The notes under the pieces: generated by a model
What the model saw: the letters and a program-made list of their open reading frames with translations, nothing else
The model's database searches: none
What the model was told of the DNA's origin: nothing
Program-made: the position numbers and the translations under genes
From: Saccharopolyspora galaxeae
GTDB taxonomy: Bacteria; Actinomycetota; Actinomycetes; Mycobacteriales; Pseudonocardiaceae
Direction: 5' to 3'
Length of the DNA: 60,934 nucleotides
Assembly: GCF_016526145.1 (NCBI RefSeq)
Contig: NZ_JADDUE010000018.1
Span: forward strand, 1-60,934
In this document: piece after piece, positions 52,566 to 60,934 of the stretch
How positions within the stretch are numbered: position 1 is the stretch's first letter
How the letters are laid out: each line of letters opens with the position of its first letter

Positions 52566-53426
52566 ATGACCGCGCCCATCGTGCTGACCGCCGCACCCGT
52601 CGGCTTCGCCCCGGACGGCTCCGTCGACCTGGCGGCCTCGCGCCGCATCCTCGAGTTCATCGCGGATTCCGGCACCGACGGGGCGTTCGTGCTCGGCACC
52701 ACCGGCGAGTTCCCGAGCCTGAGCAGGCAGGAGCGGCACGAACTCGCGAAGGTCAGCCTCCAGGTGCTGCGCGGCAAGCGGGTAGTGGTGCACGTCGGCG
52801 CGCCAAGCGCTTTCCAGGTCCGCTCGCTGATCGCGGACGTGCGCGAGCTGGGCGCGAGCGCGGTCGCGGTGATCACCCCGTACTACCTGCTCGCCGGGGA
52901 CGACGCGATCGTGGAGTTCTACCGGTCGGTGACCGCCGCGGCCGACGACCTCGAGGTCTACGCCTACCTGTTCACCGCACGCACCGGGAACACCGTCGGA
53001 CCCGAGCTGCTCACCCGGATCGCGGCGTTGCCGAACGTCGTCGGCGCCAAGATCAGCGGCGAGACGATCGAGGCGGTCGCCGCGTACCGGGAGGCGGTTC
53101 CGCCCGGCTTCCAGCTGTTCACCGGTGGCGACCGGGACGTCGCCAGGGCGGCAGCGCACGGTGTCGACGGTGTCGTGTCCGGGGTGGCCTCGGTGTTCCC
53201 CAAGCCGTTCGTCGAGGCCGCCGCGGGCGCGCACGACGACGAGGCGGCATCCCGGTTGCAGACGGCGGTGGACATCGCCGTCGATGCCGTGCGCGGTGAT
53301 CCGGAGCGGATGAAGGCCGGCTTGGCGTTGCAGGGCGTCGCCGCCGGAACGAGCCGGATGGCGCTCGACTCGGTCGACGCCGAGGGACGTGCCGAGCTGG
53401 AGCGCGCGATCGCCGCGCTGAGGTGA
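52566..53426 (+). CDS. Dihydrodipicolinate synthase/N-acetylneuraminate lyase family protein
   Basis: A 286-residue class I aldolase TIM barrel. Motifs are GAFVLGTTGEFPSLS, the Schiff-base Lys in VVGAKISGE, and an active-site Tyr in EVYAYLF. It starts at ATG 52566 after AAGGA. The Y-x-x-N-P motif of true DapA is replaced by YLFTARTG, so it is probably a sugar-acid or keto-acid aldolase rather than a lysine-pathway enzyme. Confidence 0.85.
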   Translation: MTAPIVLTAAPVGFAPDGSVDLAASRRILEFIADSGTDGAFVLGTTGEFPSLSRQERHELAKVSLQVLRGKRVVVHVGAPSAFQVRSLIADVRELGASAVAVITPYYLLAGDDAIVEFYRSVTAAADDLEVYAYLFTARTGNTVGPELLTRIAALPNVVGAKISGETIEAVAAYREAVPPGFQLFTGGDRDVARAAAHGVDGVVSGVASVFPKPFVEAAAGAHDDEAASRLQTAVDIAVDAVRGDPERMKAGLALQGVAAGTSRMALDSVDAEGRAELERAIAALR

Positions 53427-53530
53427 CTCCCGCGAGGGGCGTGCCGGTAGCTTCGAAGTGCTGGTCGTGCCTCGCAGTCCGGGCGTTCTCCCCGCGGCGC
53501 CGGGAGGTCCGCTGTGGTCGGCGCAGCGAA

Positions 53531-53554
53531 GCCGGCGGCACGGATGCCGCCGGC
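53531..53554. terminator. Bidirectional terminator hairpin
   Basis: A perfect 10-bp stem (GCCGGCGGCA) with loop CGGA sits between the convergent aldolase and nitroreductase genes, close to the nitroreductase stop. Confidence 0.75.
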
Positions 53555-53561
53555 ACGCTCG

Positions 53562-53993
53562 TCATTTCGGGTCGAGCACGAACACCGGGATGTGCCGGTC
53601 GGTCTTTTCCTGGTAGTCGGCGTAGGACGGGTAGGCCGCGACGGCCCGGTCCCACCACTCGGCTCGTTCCGCGCCTTCGACCTCGCGTGCCACGTAGTCC
53701 TTGGTCACGGTGCCGTCCTGCAGCGGGAACTCGGGGTATGCCTTGATGTTGTAGTACCAGCTGGGGTGCTCGGGAGCGCCGCCCTTGGACGCGATCACCG
53801 CGTAGCTGCCGTTGTGCTCGACCCGCATCACGGGGGTGTAGCGCAGCTTGCCGCTCTTCGCGCCGCGCAGGGTGAGCAGCACGATCGGTGACCCTTGGAC
53901 GTCGAGGCCCTCGGTGGTCCCGGTTTCGACGATCTTCTTCGTCTGTTCTCGCACCCAGTCGGTGGGGTTGAACTCCACGGTCTCGTTCGACAT
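53562..53993 (-). CDS. Nitroreductase family deazaflavin (F420)-dependent oxidoreductase
   Basis: A 143-residue Ddn-like protein. Family motifs are [39 protein letters not shown], and [21 protein letters not shown] with a C-terminal [10 protein letters not shown]. These proteins use reduced F420 in mycobacteria and relatives. The ATG is chosen by family start; the nearest RBS-like GAGG is about 15 bases away. Confidence 0.9.
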   Translation of the reverse strand: MSNETVEFNPTDWVREQTKKIVETGTTEGLDVQGSPIVLLTLRGAKSGKLRYTPVMRVEHNGSYAVIASKGGAPEHPSWYYNIKAYPEFPLQDGTVTKDYVAREVEGAERAEWWDRAVAAYPSYADYQEKTDRHIPVFVLDPK

Positions 53994-54267
53994 GTGGGAG
54001 ATCAACAACCTCGGAGCCGCCGTTATTCCGCGGATCCGCGGTCGGGAATCGGGCGGGCGCAGGCAGCGGTCGGTGCAGTCCGCCCCCGCGGTGCCGCTGC
54101 TGCTGTCCAGCCGTCACCGGTGACCAGCCGGACGCTTCGCGCGAAACCGGTGCGGGACCGAGATCGTCATGACTACCCTGACGCGAAGCAGCCGTCGCCC
54201 CATCACCAGCACGACCGGCTGCAGGCCGTGTGCAGCACCTTTCGGGAGACCAGCGGGAAACCTGGGT

Positions 54268-55359
54268 ATGAGCCTGACTTCGTTGTTCGCATTCGTCCTC
54301 GTGCCCGCCTGGTTCATCTACCGGCTGGTGCGCGACCCGGGCAGTGCGGCGCTGCGAGCGGTGGTGGCCTGCCTGATCCTGCGGGCCGCGGACAGCCCCG
54401 CGGTCATGGCCGCCCTCCGCGACGCCTTCCACCTCGCTCCCGCGGTCGAGAAGCTGATCAAGAATTACGCGCTGGCCGGCAGCTGGTGTTGCTTGCTGCT
54501 GTTCTTCCTGTTCGCCGCCGGTGCCGGTGCGCGCAGGGCAGCGCGGGAGGCGGCGATCCTCGCGGCCGTACTGGGCGTGCTGACGCTGGCGGTGGTGCTC
54601 ACTCCGAACCCGGATGCGGTTTACCCGACCGGCCCTGCGCTGGCCTCCGCCCGCTATCCGACGGTGCTGGTCTTCTACGTGCTCGGCAACGCCTACTTCG
54701 CCTATGCCACCGGCGCGGCGGCGATGTGGGCGGTGCGTTATGCCCGCGAATCCACCCGCAGGACCCGTTTCGGATTGCGACTGGCTTCGGCAGGTCTGGC
54801 CGCTTTCGCAGCGCTGTCCGGGTTGCGGGCCGTGCTGATCGTGTTCCCGCACGCGCCTGCGTCGTCCGGTGTCGTGAACAAGCTGATCGGCCCGTCGCTG
54901 TGGCTGTTCGTGCTCGGGGTGTGCGTGGCCGGTGCGGTGGCCCGGCTCGCCGCCGCCTGGGTGTGGTGGCGGCACCGCCGGGTCTACAACGATCTGCAGC
55001 CGTTGTGGCAGGTCTTGCACGAGGCGTTTCCGGCGGACGCGCTCGACACGCACCGGCGCCCGGCGCCGTGGTTCGACCGGATCTCGCCCGCCGGCTTGCA
55101 TCGTCGTTACTGGCGGCGGCTGATCGAATGCCGGGACGGGCTGGTGCAGCTCTCCCCGCACCTGGTCGATGTCGGGTTGGATCCGCAGCAGCCGGGCCGC
55201 ATCACGTCCGAGCAGCTGCTGGAGGCTCTCCAACTGCGCAAGGACGGTGTGGTGCCGAGCTCGACGAGCGCGGTCCTCGTCGCCGCGCCGGCGGAAGGCG
55301 AGGACGCCGAAGCCGACGCCGAACAACTGCGCCGACTGTCGCTGTCCCTCGCCCGCTGA
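54268..55359 (+). CDS. MAB_1171c-like membrane protein (DUF6545 type)
   Basis: A 363-residue protein with about seven membrane helices in the first 260 residues (MSLTSLFAFVLVPAWFIYRL at the start, LWLFVLGVCVAGAVARL late), then a soluble C-terminal domain (VYNDLQPLWQVLHEAFP, LHRRYWRRLIECRDGLVQL). This layout matches the MAB_1171c family, often found near regulators in actinomycetes. Function unknown. The ATG at 54268 starts the first membrane segment. The next gene begins 26 bases later. Confidence 0.75.
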   Translation: MSLTSLFAFVLVPAWFIYRLVRDPGSAALRAVVACLILRAADSPAVMAALRDAFHLAPAVEKLIKNYALAGSWCCLLLFFLFAAGAGARRAAREAAILAAVLGVLTLAVVLTPNPDAVYPTGPALASARYPTVLVFYVLGNAYFAYATGAAAMWAVRYARESTRRTRFGLRLASAGLAAFAALSGLRAVLIVFPHAPASSGVVNKLIGPSLWLFVLGVCVAGAVARLAAAWVWWRHRRVYNDLQPLWQVLHEAFPADALDTHRRPAPWFDRISPAGLHRRYWRRLIECRDGLVQLSPHLVDVGLDPQQPGRITSEQLLEALQLRKDGVVPSSTSAVLVAAPAEGEDAEADAEQLRRLSLSLAR

Positions 55360-55385
55360 CGTCCCCGACTCCGAGGTTCCCTTCC

Positions 55386-56582
55386 TTGCAACGCCTGCTC
55401 ACCGCCCGAACCCTGCTGCGCGGACCAGTCGAGGACCGCATCGACGAAGGTGCCGTGCTGATCGACGGGGACACCGTGGTCGCCGCCGGGCCGACGGACG
55501 AGGTGGCCCGGCGAGCCGGGCCCGGAATCGACCGCGAGGACTTCCCGGACGGCACGATCCTGCCGGGCCTCATCGACGCGCACGTCCACCTCGCCTTCGA
55601 CGGGACGGCCGAGGTCGTCGAGTCGTTGCAGCAGGTCGGTGACGAGCAGCTGCTGGCCGAGATGGCCGATCGCGCGCGCCGCATCGCAGCGACCGGTACG
55701 ACCACCGTGCGCGACCTCGGGGACCGGTCGGGGTTGGCGCTGCGGCTGCGCTCGGCCATCGCCGGCGGCGACCGGTTCGGTCCGCGCATCCTGTCCGCCG
55801 GTGCCCCGTTGACGACTCCGGGAGGGCATTGCTGGTTCCTCGGGGGCGCGGTCGCGGGGCGCGCGGAGATCCGCGAGCACATTCGCCGCCAGGCCGAGCA
55901 GGGCGTCGACCTGATCAAGGTGATGGCTTCCGGCGGGCACGTCACGCCCGATTCACCCAAGCCGTGGGAGGCCCAGTTCAGCGACGAGGACCTGCGGTTC
56001 ATCGTCGACGAGGCCCACCGGCGCGGGCTTCCGGTCGCCGCGCACGCGCACGGCACCGCGATCATCCGCTCGGCGGTGGACGCCGGGGTCGACACGGTCG
56101 AGCACTGCACTTGGATGCGCCTGGACGGCCAAGGCGGTCTCGACGAGCACCCGGACATCGCCGAGCGCATGGCCGCTCGCGGCATCCGCGCCTGCCCGGC
56201 CTGGCCCTCGGACTGGCCCGCGCTGGTGCAGGCGCTCGGCCCGGACATCGCGGCCCGCTCCACGGGCAACATCGCGCGTACCGCGGAGTTCGGGGTTGAA
56301 CTCATCGCCGGGACCGACACCGGGGTGATCCGTTCACCCGCCGGGGCCGAACCCGCCGACGCGCTTGAGCTCTACACCCACCGGATCGGCATGTCACCGG
56401 CTCATGTGCTGAACATGGCCACGGTCCGCAGCGCCGCCGCCATCGGACTCGGCGAGGTCACCGGCGCGCTCGTTCCCGGCCTGGCCGCCGACCTGCTCAT
56501 CGTCGACGGCGACCCGACGGAGTCCCTGGACGCACTCCGGCACCGCCGGCTGGTGCTCGCACGAGGGCGGACACCGCAGTGA
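55386..56582 (+). CDS. Metal-dependent amidohydrolase family protein
   Basis: A 398-residue amidohydrolase. Metal motif GLIDAHVHL, bridging Lys in DLIKVMASGGH, His in AAHAHGTAI and EHCTWM, and the late Asp in IAGTDTGVI. It resembles imidazolonepropionase- and prolidase-like members (Sgx/Xaa-Arg types). The TTG start is tentative, with GAGG 13 bases upstream. It follows the membrane protein gene closely and may share its transcript. Confidence 0.85.
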   Translation: MQRLLTARTLLRGPVEDRIDEGAVLIDGDTVVAAGPTDEVARRAGPGIDREDFPDGTILPGLIDAHVHLAFDGTAEVVESLQQVGDEQLLAEMADRARRIAATGTTTVRDLGDRSGLALRLRSAIAGGDRFGPRILSAGAPLTTPGGHCWFLGGAVAGRAEIREHIRRQAEQGVDLIKVMASGGHVTPDSPKPWEAQFSDEDLRFIVDEAHRRGLPVAAHAHGTAIIRSAVDAGVDTVEHCTWMRLDGQGGLDEHPDIAERMAARGIRACPAWPSDWPALVQALGPDIAARSTGNIARTAEFGVELIAGTDTGVIRSPAGAEPADALELYTHRIGMSPAHVLNMATVRSAAAIGLGEVTGALVPGLAADLLIVDGDPTESLDALRHRRLVLARGRTPQ

Positions 56583-56788
56583 CACCACTGATGTTTTCTG
56601 ATCACGCGGTGGGGTATCCGATCAACGTCGTGACGTTGCCGTGAACTACCAGGGCGCGGGCACGTCGTTTCGTCGCCGACTGCTGGATTCCGGCCCGGGA
56701 CGGAACGGGAATACGGGGCACCGCCGCCGCGGGTGCTCGGTGCCCTGTCGCTCAGCACCTCTTTGCAGGCGCAGGAAAGGAACACCAG

Positions 56789-58171
56789 TTGTCTTCGTAC
56801 GTGACGCTGAACCCGACCACCGGCAAGACCGAGCAGGAGTTCGCCCAGCTCGATGATGCGGCTGTCACCAGGGTTCTGAGCCGATCGGACGCGGAGTTCG
56901 CCCGTTGGCGCGCGACACCGGCGAGCGAGCGTGCGCGGCTGCTGATTCGGGTTGCCGATGCCTACGACGCTCGTCGGGAGGAGCTGGCCAAGCTCATCTC
57001 GACCGAGATGGGCAAGCCGATGCAGGAGGCGGTCGGTGAAGTCGAGCTCGCCGCGGCGATCTACCGCTGGTATGGCGAGCATGGACCGGACCTGCTGGAA
57101 CGCGAGGTACTCGATCCGCAGGGATCCGAGGAGTCACTGGTCCAAACCGGGCCCATCGGTTCGCTGATCGGGGTGATGCCGTGGAACTACCCCTACTACC
57201 AGGTGGCCCGGTTCGTCGCCCCCAACCTCATGGTGGGCAACACCATCATCCTCAAGCACGCCGCCATCTGTGCCGCGTCGTCGGAAGTCATGGCCGAGAT
57301 CGTGCACACCGCCGGTGTGCGCGAGGACGCCTACATCAACGTGTTCGCCAGCAACGACCAGGTCGCCGACATGATCGCCGACCATCGCGTTCGTGGCGTC
57401 TCGCTGACCGGCAGTGAGCGCGCAGGCGCGTCGGTGGCCGAAACCGCAGGCAGGCACTTGAAGAAGGCCGTCCTGGAGCTGGGCGGCTCCGACCCGCTGA
57501 TCGTGCTCGACGATGGTGACATCGAGCGGACCGCCACGATCGCCGCGCAGGCACGGCTGTCCAACACCGGTCAGGCCTGCAACTCGCCCAAGAGGATGAT
57601 CGTGGACAACGGCAAGATCGACGACTTCGTGTCGATCATTACCGATGCCTTCGAGTCCGCGAAGGTGGGAGATCCCACGGACCCGGGCACGCAGGTCGGC
57701 CCGCTGTCGTCGATCACCGCGCGGGACACGGTGGTCGAACAGGTCCGACGCGCGGTCGAGCAGGGCGCCACCCTGCACACCGGGGGCGCCGCGGTGGAAG
57801 GAGACGGGGCCTTCATGCGTCCGGCCGTGCTGACCGGCGTCACCAAGGGCATGGACGCCTACTCCGAGGAGATCTTCGGACCGGTGGCCGTGATCCATGG
57901 CGTGGATTCGTCCGACGAGGCGGTCGCGTTGGCCAATGACGTGGGCTTCGGGCTCAGCGGTTCGGTGTGGGGCAGCGACATCGAGCGCGCCCAGGAGATC
58001 GCCGACCGGCTCGAGGTGGGCATGGCCTACATCAACGAGCACGGCACCACCCTTCCCGGCCTGCCCTTCGGTGGTGTGAAGCGGTCCGGCTTCGGGCGCG
58101 AGCTCGGCCGCTGGGGCATGGGCGAGTTCGTCAACACCCGGCTGCGCCGGACTTCCACGACCAAGAAGTAG
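56789..58171 (+). CDS. NAD(P)-dependent succinate-semialdehyde dehydrogenase-like aldehyde dehydrogenase
   Basis: A 460-residue aldehyde dehydrogenase. The general base is in VLELGGSDPLIVL, the nucleophile Cys264 is in NTGQACNSPKR, and the C-terminal motif is LPFGGVKRSGFGREL. It begins TTG at 56789 with GAAAGGA upstream, reading LSSYVTLNPTTGKTEQEF. The start of the sequence and the short length fit the GabD/Sad subgroup that oxidises succinate semialdehyde. It stands alone downstream of the amidohydrolase. Confidence 0.9.
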   Translation: MSSYVTLNPTTGKTEQEFAQLDDAAVTRVLSRSDAEFARWRATPASERARLLIRVADAYDARREELAKLISTEMGKPMQEAVGEVELAAAIYRWYGEHGPDLLEREVLDPQGSEESLVQTGPIGSLIGVMPWNYPYYQVARFVAPNLMVGNTIILKHAAICAASSEVMAEIVHTAGVREDAYINVFASNDQVADMIADHRVRGVSLTGSERAGASVAETAGRHLKKAVLELGGSDPLIVLDDGDIERTATIAAQARLSNTGQACNSPKRMIVDNGKIDDFVSIITDAFESAKVGDPTDPGTQVGPLSSITARDTVVEQVRRAVEQGATLHTGGAAVEGDGAFMRPAVLTGVTKGMDAYSEEIFGPVAVIHGVDSSDEAVALANDVGFGLSGSVWGSDIERAQEIADRLEVGMAYINEHGTTLPGLPFGGVKRSGFGRELGRWGMGEFVNTRLRRTSTTKK

Positions 58172-58640
58172 ACGCACCCGTGGGGCCACGAGGAGCACCA
58201 TCAAGTCCGGCAATTGGTTGTCGGCCTGCGATGTCCGGTACGCGGCCGGCGGCCCGTGGGTGTCGGTGGTGCTCGTAGTGGTGCAGGAACTCGGGCAGGG
58301 CCGCACGTCGTTGCGCCGACGGCGGTCCTGCCGCCCTCCTGGTTCTCCACGCCCGGACTTCGTTCTCCATGTGCAACTGCCCGCGGTGCTCGACGGGCCC
58401 GCGTCGAACGTGGCGGCCCCGCCGGGCCGAGGGGATCGGGGGTCCCGGCGGGCAGCTCCAGCCGGTCATGGGACGTCATCGGGGATCGGCATGGGGCATC
58501 GGGTGTCGGCGAGTGCGGTCACCGGTCAGGTGGTGATGCGGTGGCCGAGGAAGACCGGGCGGTTGGCTTGTCCAAGCAGCAGCGGCAGGAGTTCGGCCGC
58601 GCGGACCCGGCCCCACCAGCCGTGCTGGGCCGGCCGTCGA
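58172..58640 (-). pseudogene. Mobile-DNA remnants: transposase-like and integrase-like fragments
   Basis: On the minus strand, around 58210-58330, a frame contains QRRAALPEFLHHYEHHR, close to the C-terminal motif of IS481/IS3-type transposases, but the continuation is scrambled. Around 58520-58620, minus strand, RAAELLPLLLGQANRPVFLGHR resembles a segment of actinobacterial tyrosine recombinases and ends in a stop. Neither has a complete domain. This is the only long stretch here without an intact gene. Confidence 0.4.
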
Positions 58641-58800
58641 GCGTCACGGACGTGCCGGAGACTGCATTCAGCCTTTGATCAGATCGACTGCCAGCACTGA
58701 CGGGTGACTGCCAAGGCCCGGCGGAAAGCTTCTGCGGCAGCTTCCGGACTCTTAGCGTCAGCGGTCGGCAATGCCGTCGCTTTCCACATTGGAGTTTCGA

Positions 58801-59118
58801 ATGCAGAAGCCAGTCAACTGGATCGTGTCGACCATGATCGTGCTGCTCGCGCTCGGCGGTGCAGCTCCGGCGGCCGGCGCGATCGAGCGCGTGGAAGCCG
58901 CACCGCTTTCCGCGCCCGGGATCGCGAAGGACTGCGTGGCGAAGAACAACCCGGAGGACATCGCCATGAGCTTCATCGAGCGGTGCCGCAAGGGCAGCAT
59001 TCACCGGGAGTTCCCCGGTACGCATTACTCCCAGCGCCTCGGCGACATCCAGCGCGGCCAGTCGAAGGCCGACAAGACGGCCTGGAAGCTGCTGAACGAC
59101 GGCCGTTTCATGAAGTAG
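58801..59118 (+). CDS. Small secreted protein with polymorphic-toxin-like C-terminus (candidate)
   Basis: A 105-residue exported protein. The signal peptide is MQKPVNWIVSTMIVLLALGG to AAGA, with cleavage before IERVEA. The mature domain has two Cys (KDCVAKN, IERCRKG) and ends SIHREFPGTHYSQRL, GDIQRGQSKADKTAWKLLND, GRFMK. This ending resembles C-terminal toxin modules of polymorphic toxins, here without the long delivery part. ATG 58801 is picked because GGAG lies six to seven bases upstream; ATG 58771 has none. The next gene encodes a DUF4288-like protein, a family seen beside such toxins. The toxin role is inference. Confidence 0.6.
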   Translation: MQKPVNWIVSTMIVLLALGGAAPAAGAIERVEAAPLSAPGIAKDCVAKNNPEDIAMSFIERCRKGSIHREFPGTHYSQRLGDIQRGQSKADKTAWKLLNDGRFMK

Positions 59119-59134
59119 CATCACGCTCGCACGC

Positions 59135-59173
59135 GACGTGCGCGGGGACGGCGGAGTCGATCCCGCGCACGTC
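59135..59173. terminator. Hairpin between toxin-like and DUF4288 genes
   Basis: GACGTGCGCGGG (59135-59146) pairs perfectly with CCCGCGCACGTC (59162-59173) around a 15-base loop. It may attenuate read-through so the two genes are made at different levels. Confidence 0.6.
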
Positions 59174-59231
59174 CTGCCCCGGAAGTGGTCGAACTCCGGA
59201 AATGGCTGCTCGTCTCCGAAGAAGGGTCGCA

Positions 59232-59582
59232 ATGGCGCCGGACGAAGAAGCGAGGAACGAACCGTACATCGCGATTCTGCTCTACGAGTCCGCGAGCGAC
59301 GCGAGTGACTACGTGCCGCTCTACCGGGAGGACGTCGTCCTGCTGTGGGCGGCGAATCCGGAAGCGGCGACGCGGCGGGCCGAGCAGCGGGGCGAGCTGG
59401 CCGAGACCAGCTATCGCAACCGCGCCGGTGAGACCATCACGTGGAAGCTCAAGCACATCATCGACGTCACTTCCGCGCTCGAGGCCGACCTGGGCGTGGA
59501 CGCGGACCTGCATTCCCGGCACTTCCGCGATTACCAGGCTTATCGGAGTTTCGAACCCTTCCTGTCCGGCTCGATCGAATGA
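59232..59582 (+). CDS. DUF4288-like protein, candidate immunity protein
   Basis: A 116-residue cytosolic protein with the DUF4288 pattern: YIAILLYESASDASDYVPLY, REDVVLLWAANPEAATRRAE, ETSYRNRAGETITWKLKHII, DVTSALEADLG. It follows the small secreted toxin-like gene after 113 bases on the same strand. ATG 59232 has AGAAGGG upstream; an earlier in-frame ATG at 59202 is less well placed. A protective role against the neighbour is inferred from location. Confidence 0.65.
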   Translation: MAPDEEARNEPYIAILLYESASDASDYVPLYREDVVLLWAANPEAATRRAEQRGELAETSYRNRAGETITWKLKHIIDVTSALEADLGVDADLHSRHFRDYQAYRSFEPFLSGSIE

Positions 59583-59866
59583 GGGCCGGCGCTCATCTTT
59601 CGGTCTCTATAACCAGAACCTGGGAGTCCGCGTGGTGCAGCTGAACCCACCGCTGCCACGGTGTCCGACGACCAGTAGCGGCGAGCCACCGGCGACGTTG
59701 ACGAGGGACGGAACCGGGTGACCGCGCACGGCGACCGCCCGGCCGTGACCTGGTCCTGACACCAACGGCAGTGCTCCACCTGCGCGCGAGACCACGCGAG
59801 ACGAACGTGGTCTGTCCACTGTGGTCGAACTCGTCGAGCCGGCTCGGTGCTGATCGAGCGACCTCG
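59583..59866. other. Intergenic region, nothing recognised
   Basis: This 284-base gap between the DUF4288 gene and the GntP stop shows no gene or repeat. A short AT-rich run (TCTCTATAACCAG near 59604) is visible. Confidence 0.5.
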
Positions 59867-60818
59867 TCACGCGAACAGCGACATCACGAGGATGATCGGC
59901 AGCGAGATCACCGAGGCGAGGGTCATCGGGATGGCGTGCGTCTTGACCGTTCCCCGGGTGGTGAAGCCGAGCAGCGACTGGAACATCCAGAAGAAGTTGC
60001 TGCTCACGTGTGGAACGAAAAGCGCACCGGAGCCTGCCGCGAGCGCGACGAGCACCACGGGCGTGTCGAGGCTGCCGGCGATGGGTGCCAGGATGCCGGC
60101 CGCGGTGATGCCCGCGACGGAGATGGACCCCAGTGCGATGTGCAGCACGGCCGCGACGAGCCAGACGAGCAGCAGCGGTGGCAGGAAGCCGGTGGAGAAC
60201 GCTTTGCCGAGGACGTCGGCCATCCCGGAGCCCTCGATGATGGATCCGAGCGAGCCGCTGATGCCGCTGAGCACCAGGATGGGGCCGCACTGGCTCAGAG
60301 CGGTGCCGACGGCGGCGCTGATCTCCTCGCGCGGGCGGACCCGGCTGGCCAGTGCATAGGCGAGGCCGGCGCCCAGGAACAGCGCGATGACCGGGTCGGT
60401 CAGCAAGGTCACGGTGGCGGACTTGATCGACAGCGCCTCGGCCGCAGCCCCTGCGGCGATGAGCAGCAGGCTGACGAGGACGGGAGTGACCGACACGAAC
60501 AGCGCTGGTTCGCGCCGCGTGGCACCGGCCTCCTCCTGCACCGCTTGCTGCGTGCTGGTTCGAGCCCCGCTCACGCCGGACTCACCGGTGACCGGCTCGC
60601 GGTTCGGGCTGCGGGAAGCGGCGGACCCGGTGCTGGGCTGTTCGGACGGGGCGTCGTGAGCGAGGGTTCCGCTGTCGACCGGCTCGTCGTCGTCGGCGGC
60701 CAGCTCGTCGAGCTCGGGGGTCCACTTCATGACGCGCAGGAGACCGGCGTAGGCGAACATCGTGAGCAGCGCGGTGGGCAGGCCGACGGTGAGGCCCAGC
60801 AGGAACATCTGGCCTACC
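59867..60818 (-). pseudogene. GntP family gluconate-type permease, 5' end removed by IS insertion
   Basis: The frame enters from the IS boundary at 60818 and reads QVGQMFLLGLTVGLPTALLT; it then has an unusual Ser/Asp-rich loop (residues about 30-95) and the C-terminal permease half with GISGSLGSIIEGSGMADVLG, GSISVAGITAAGILAPIA and SNFFWMFQSL, typical of GntP. About 315 residues remain of the usual 450 or so, so the first four or so membrane segments are missing. The ATG at 60808 has no proper RBS. The lost part may lie beyond the IS copy outside the window. Confidence 0.8.
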
Positions 60819-60934
60819 TGTATTGCCCTGTGAGGTTGTGAATGCGTTGGGCTGGTGTGTGGCCGTTGAGGGAGGTGTGGGCGCGGTGGTGGTTGTAGGT
60901 GTGTAGCCAGGGGTCGAAGGCGTTGCGGCGTTGG
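60814..60934 (-). mobile_element. IS481-family insertion sequence, 3' end with transposase C-terminus (partial)
   Basis: Bases 60819-60934 are the exact reverse complement of 6-121. The transposase frame ends NLTGQYR and a TAG (60816-60814) that lies outside the element, in flanking GGTAGG on the transposase strand. The element starts TGTATTGCCC at 60819 and extends to the right, beyond the window. It interrupts the GntP permease gene. Confidence 0.85.

Noticed and set aside
1-60934. tRNA, rRNA, riboswitch, replication origin
   Set aside because: No recognisable cloverleaf, rRNA core, known riboswitch core or DnaA-box cluster was seen by eye; a covariance-model search would be needed to exclude small RNAs.

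Overview
The window is high-GC actinomycete DNA. GTG and TTG starts are common, and genes are often packed into ATGA-overlapping operons. Several gene families are typical of Pseudonocardiales and mycobacterial relatives: an MmpS-like protein, a DUF5313-like protein, an F420-type nitroreductase, a MAB_1171c-like membrane protein and IdeR-type iron boxes. A Saccharopolyspora-like organism fits best, but genus is not proven. Both ends carry the same 116-bp end of an IS481-family element in inverted orientation. The window is therefore probably the unique DNA between two IS copies, perhaps a whole contig broken at the repeats.

Layout. (1) 0.3-8 kb, carbohydrate use: secreted GH32 fructanase, secreted GH65 enzyme with a discoidin-like tail, a LacI regulator with a perfect 18-bp operator, a frameshifted Gfo/Idh/MocA dehydrogenase and a TIM-barrel isomerase. 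(2) 8-13.5 kb, single enzymes: phosphatase-like protein, enoyl-CoA hydratase, thioesterase, asparaginase, polysaccharide deacetylase, pirin. (3) 13.6-22.4 kb, an iron-regulated NIS siderophore locus: a five-gene operon whose members all overlap (decarboxylase, NIS synthetase, N-hydroxylase, MFS exporter, second NIS synthetase), with a divergent binding lipoprotein and one iron box per side. (4) 22.7-27.3 kb: IlvD/Edd dehydratase, GH3 glycosidase and SDR. (5) 28-30.3 kb: a ClpC that lacks the middle (UVR/M) domain. (6) 30.5-34.9 kb, the most unusual part: an M50-type membrane protease with a PqqD-like N-terminal region, two short paralogous Gly-rich peptides with the same leader-like N-terminus and C-terminal tail, and a secreted Gly-rich/RTX-like protein. 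I propose this as an undescribed peptide processing or export system. (7) 35-39 kb: CitMHS citrate transporter with a divergent CitA/CitB-type two-component system. (8) 39-42 kb: hydrolase, methyltransferase and a substrate-binding lipoprotein without transporter partners. (9) 42-51 kb, ketone and acyl-CoA catabolism: Baeyer-Villiger monooxygenase coupled to an SMP-30-type propeller protein, an enoyl-CoA hydratase behind a 12-codon leader ORF, a broken HAD gene, an MmpS-like protein and a thiolase-like/enoyl-CoA hydratase fusion. (10) 51-58 kb: O-methyltransferase, DapA-family aldolase, F420-type nitroreductase, membrane protein, amidohydrolase and aldehyde dehydrogenase. (11) 58.2-60.9 kb: mobile-DNA remnants, a candidate secreted toxin with a DUF4288-type immunity gene, and a GntP permease cut by the right-hand IS.

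No tRNA, rRNA, CRISPR array or replication origin was recognised. All calls rest on reading the sequence and on family knowledge; no database search was run.
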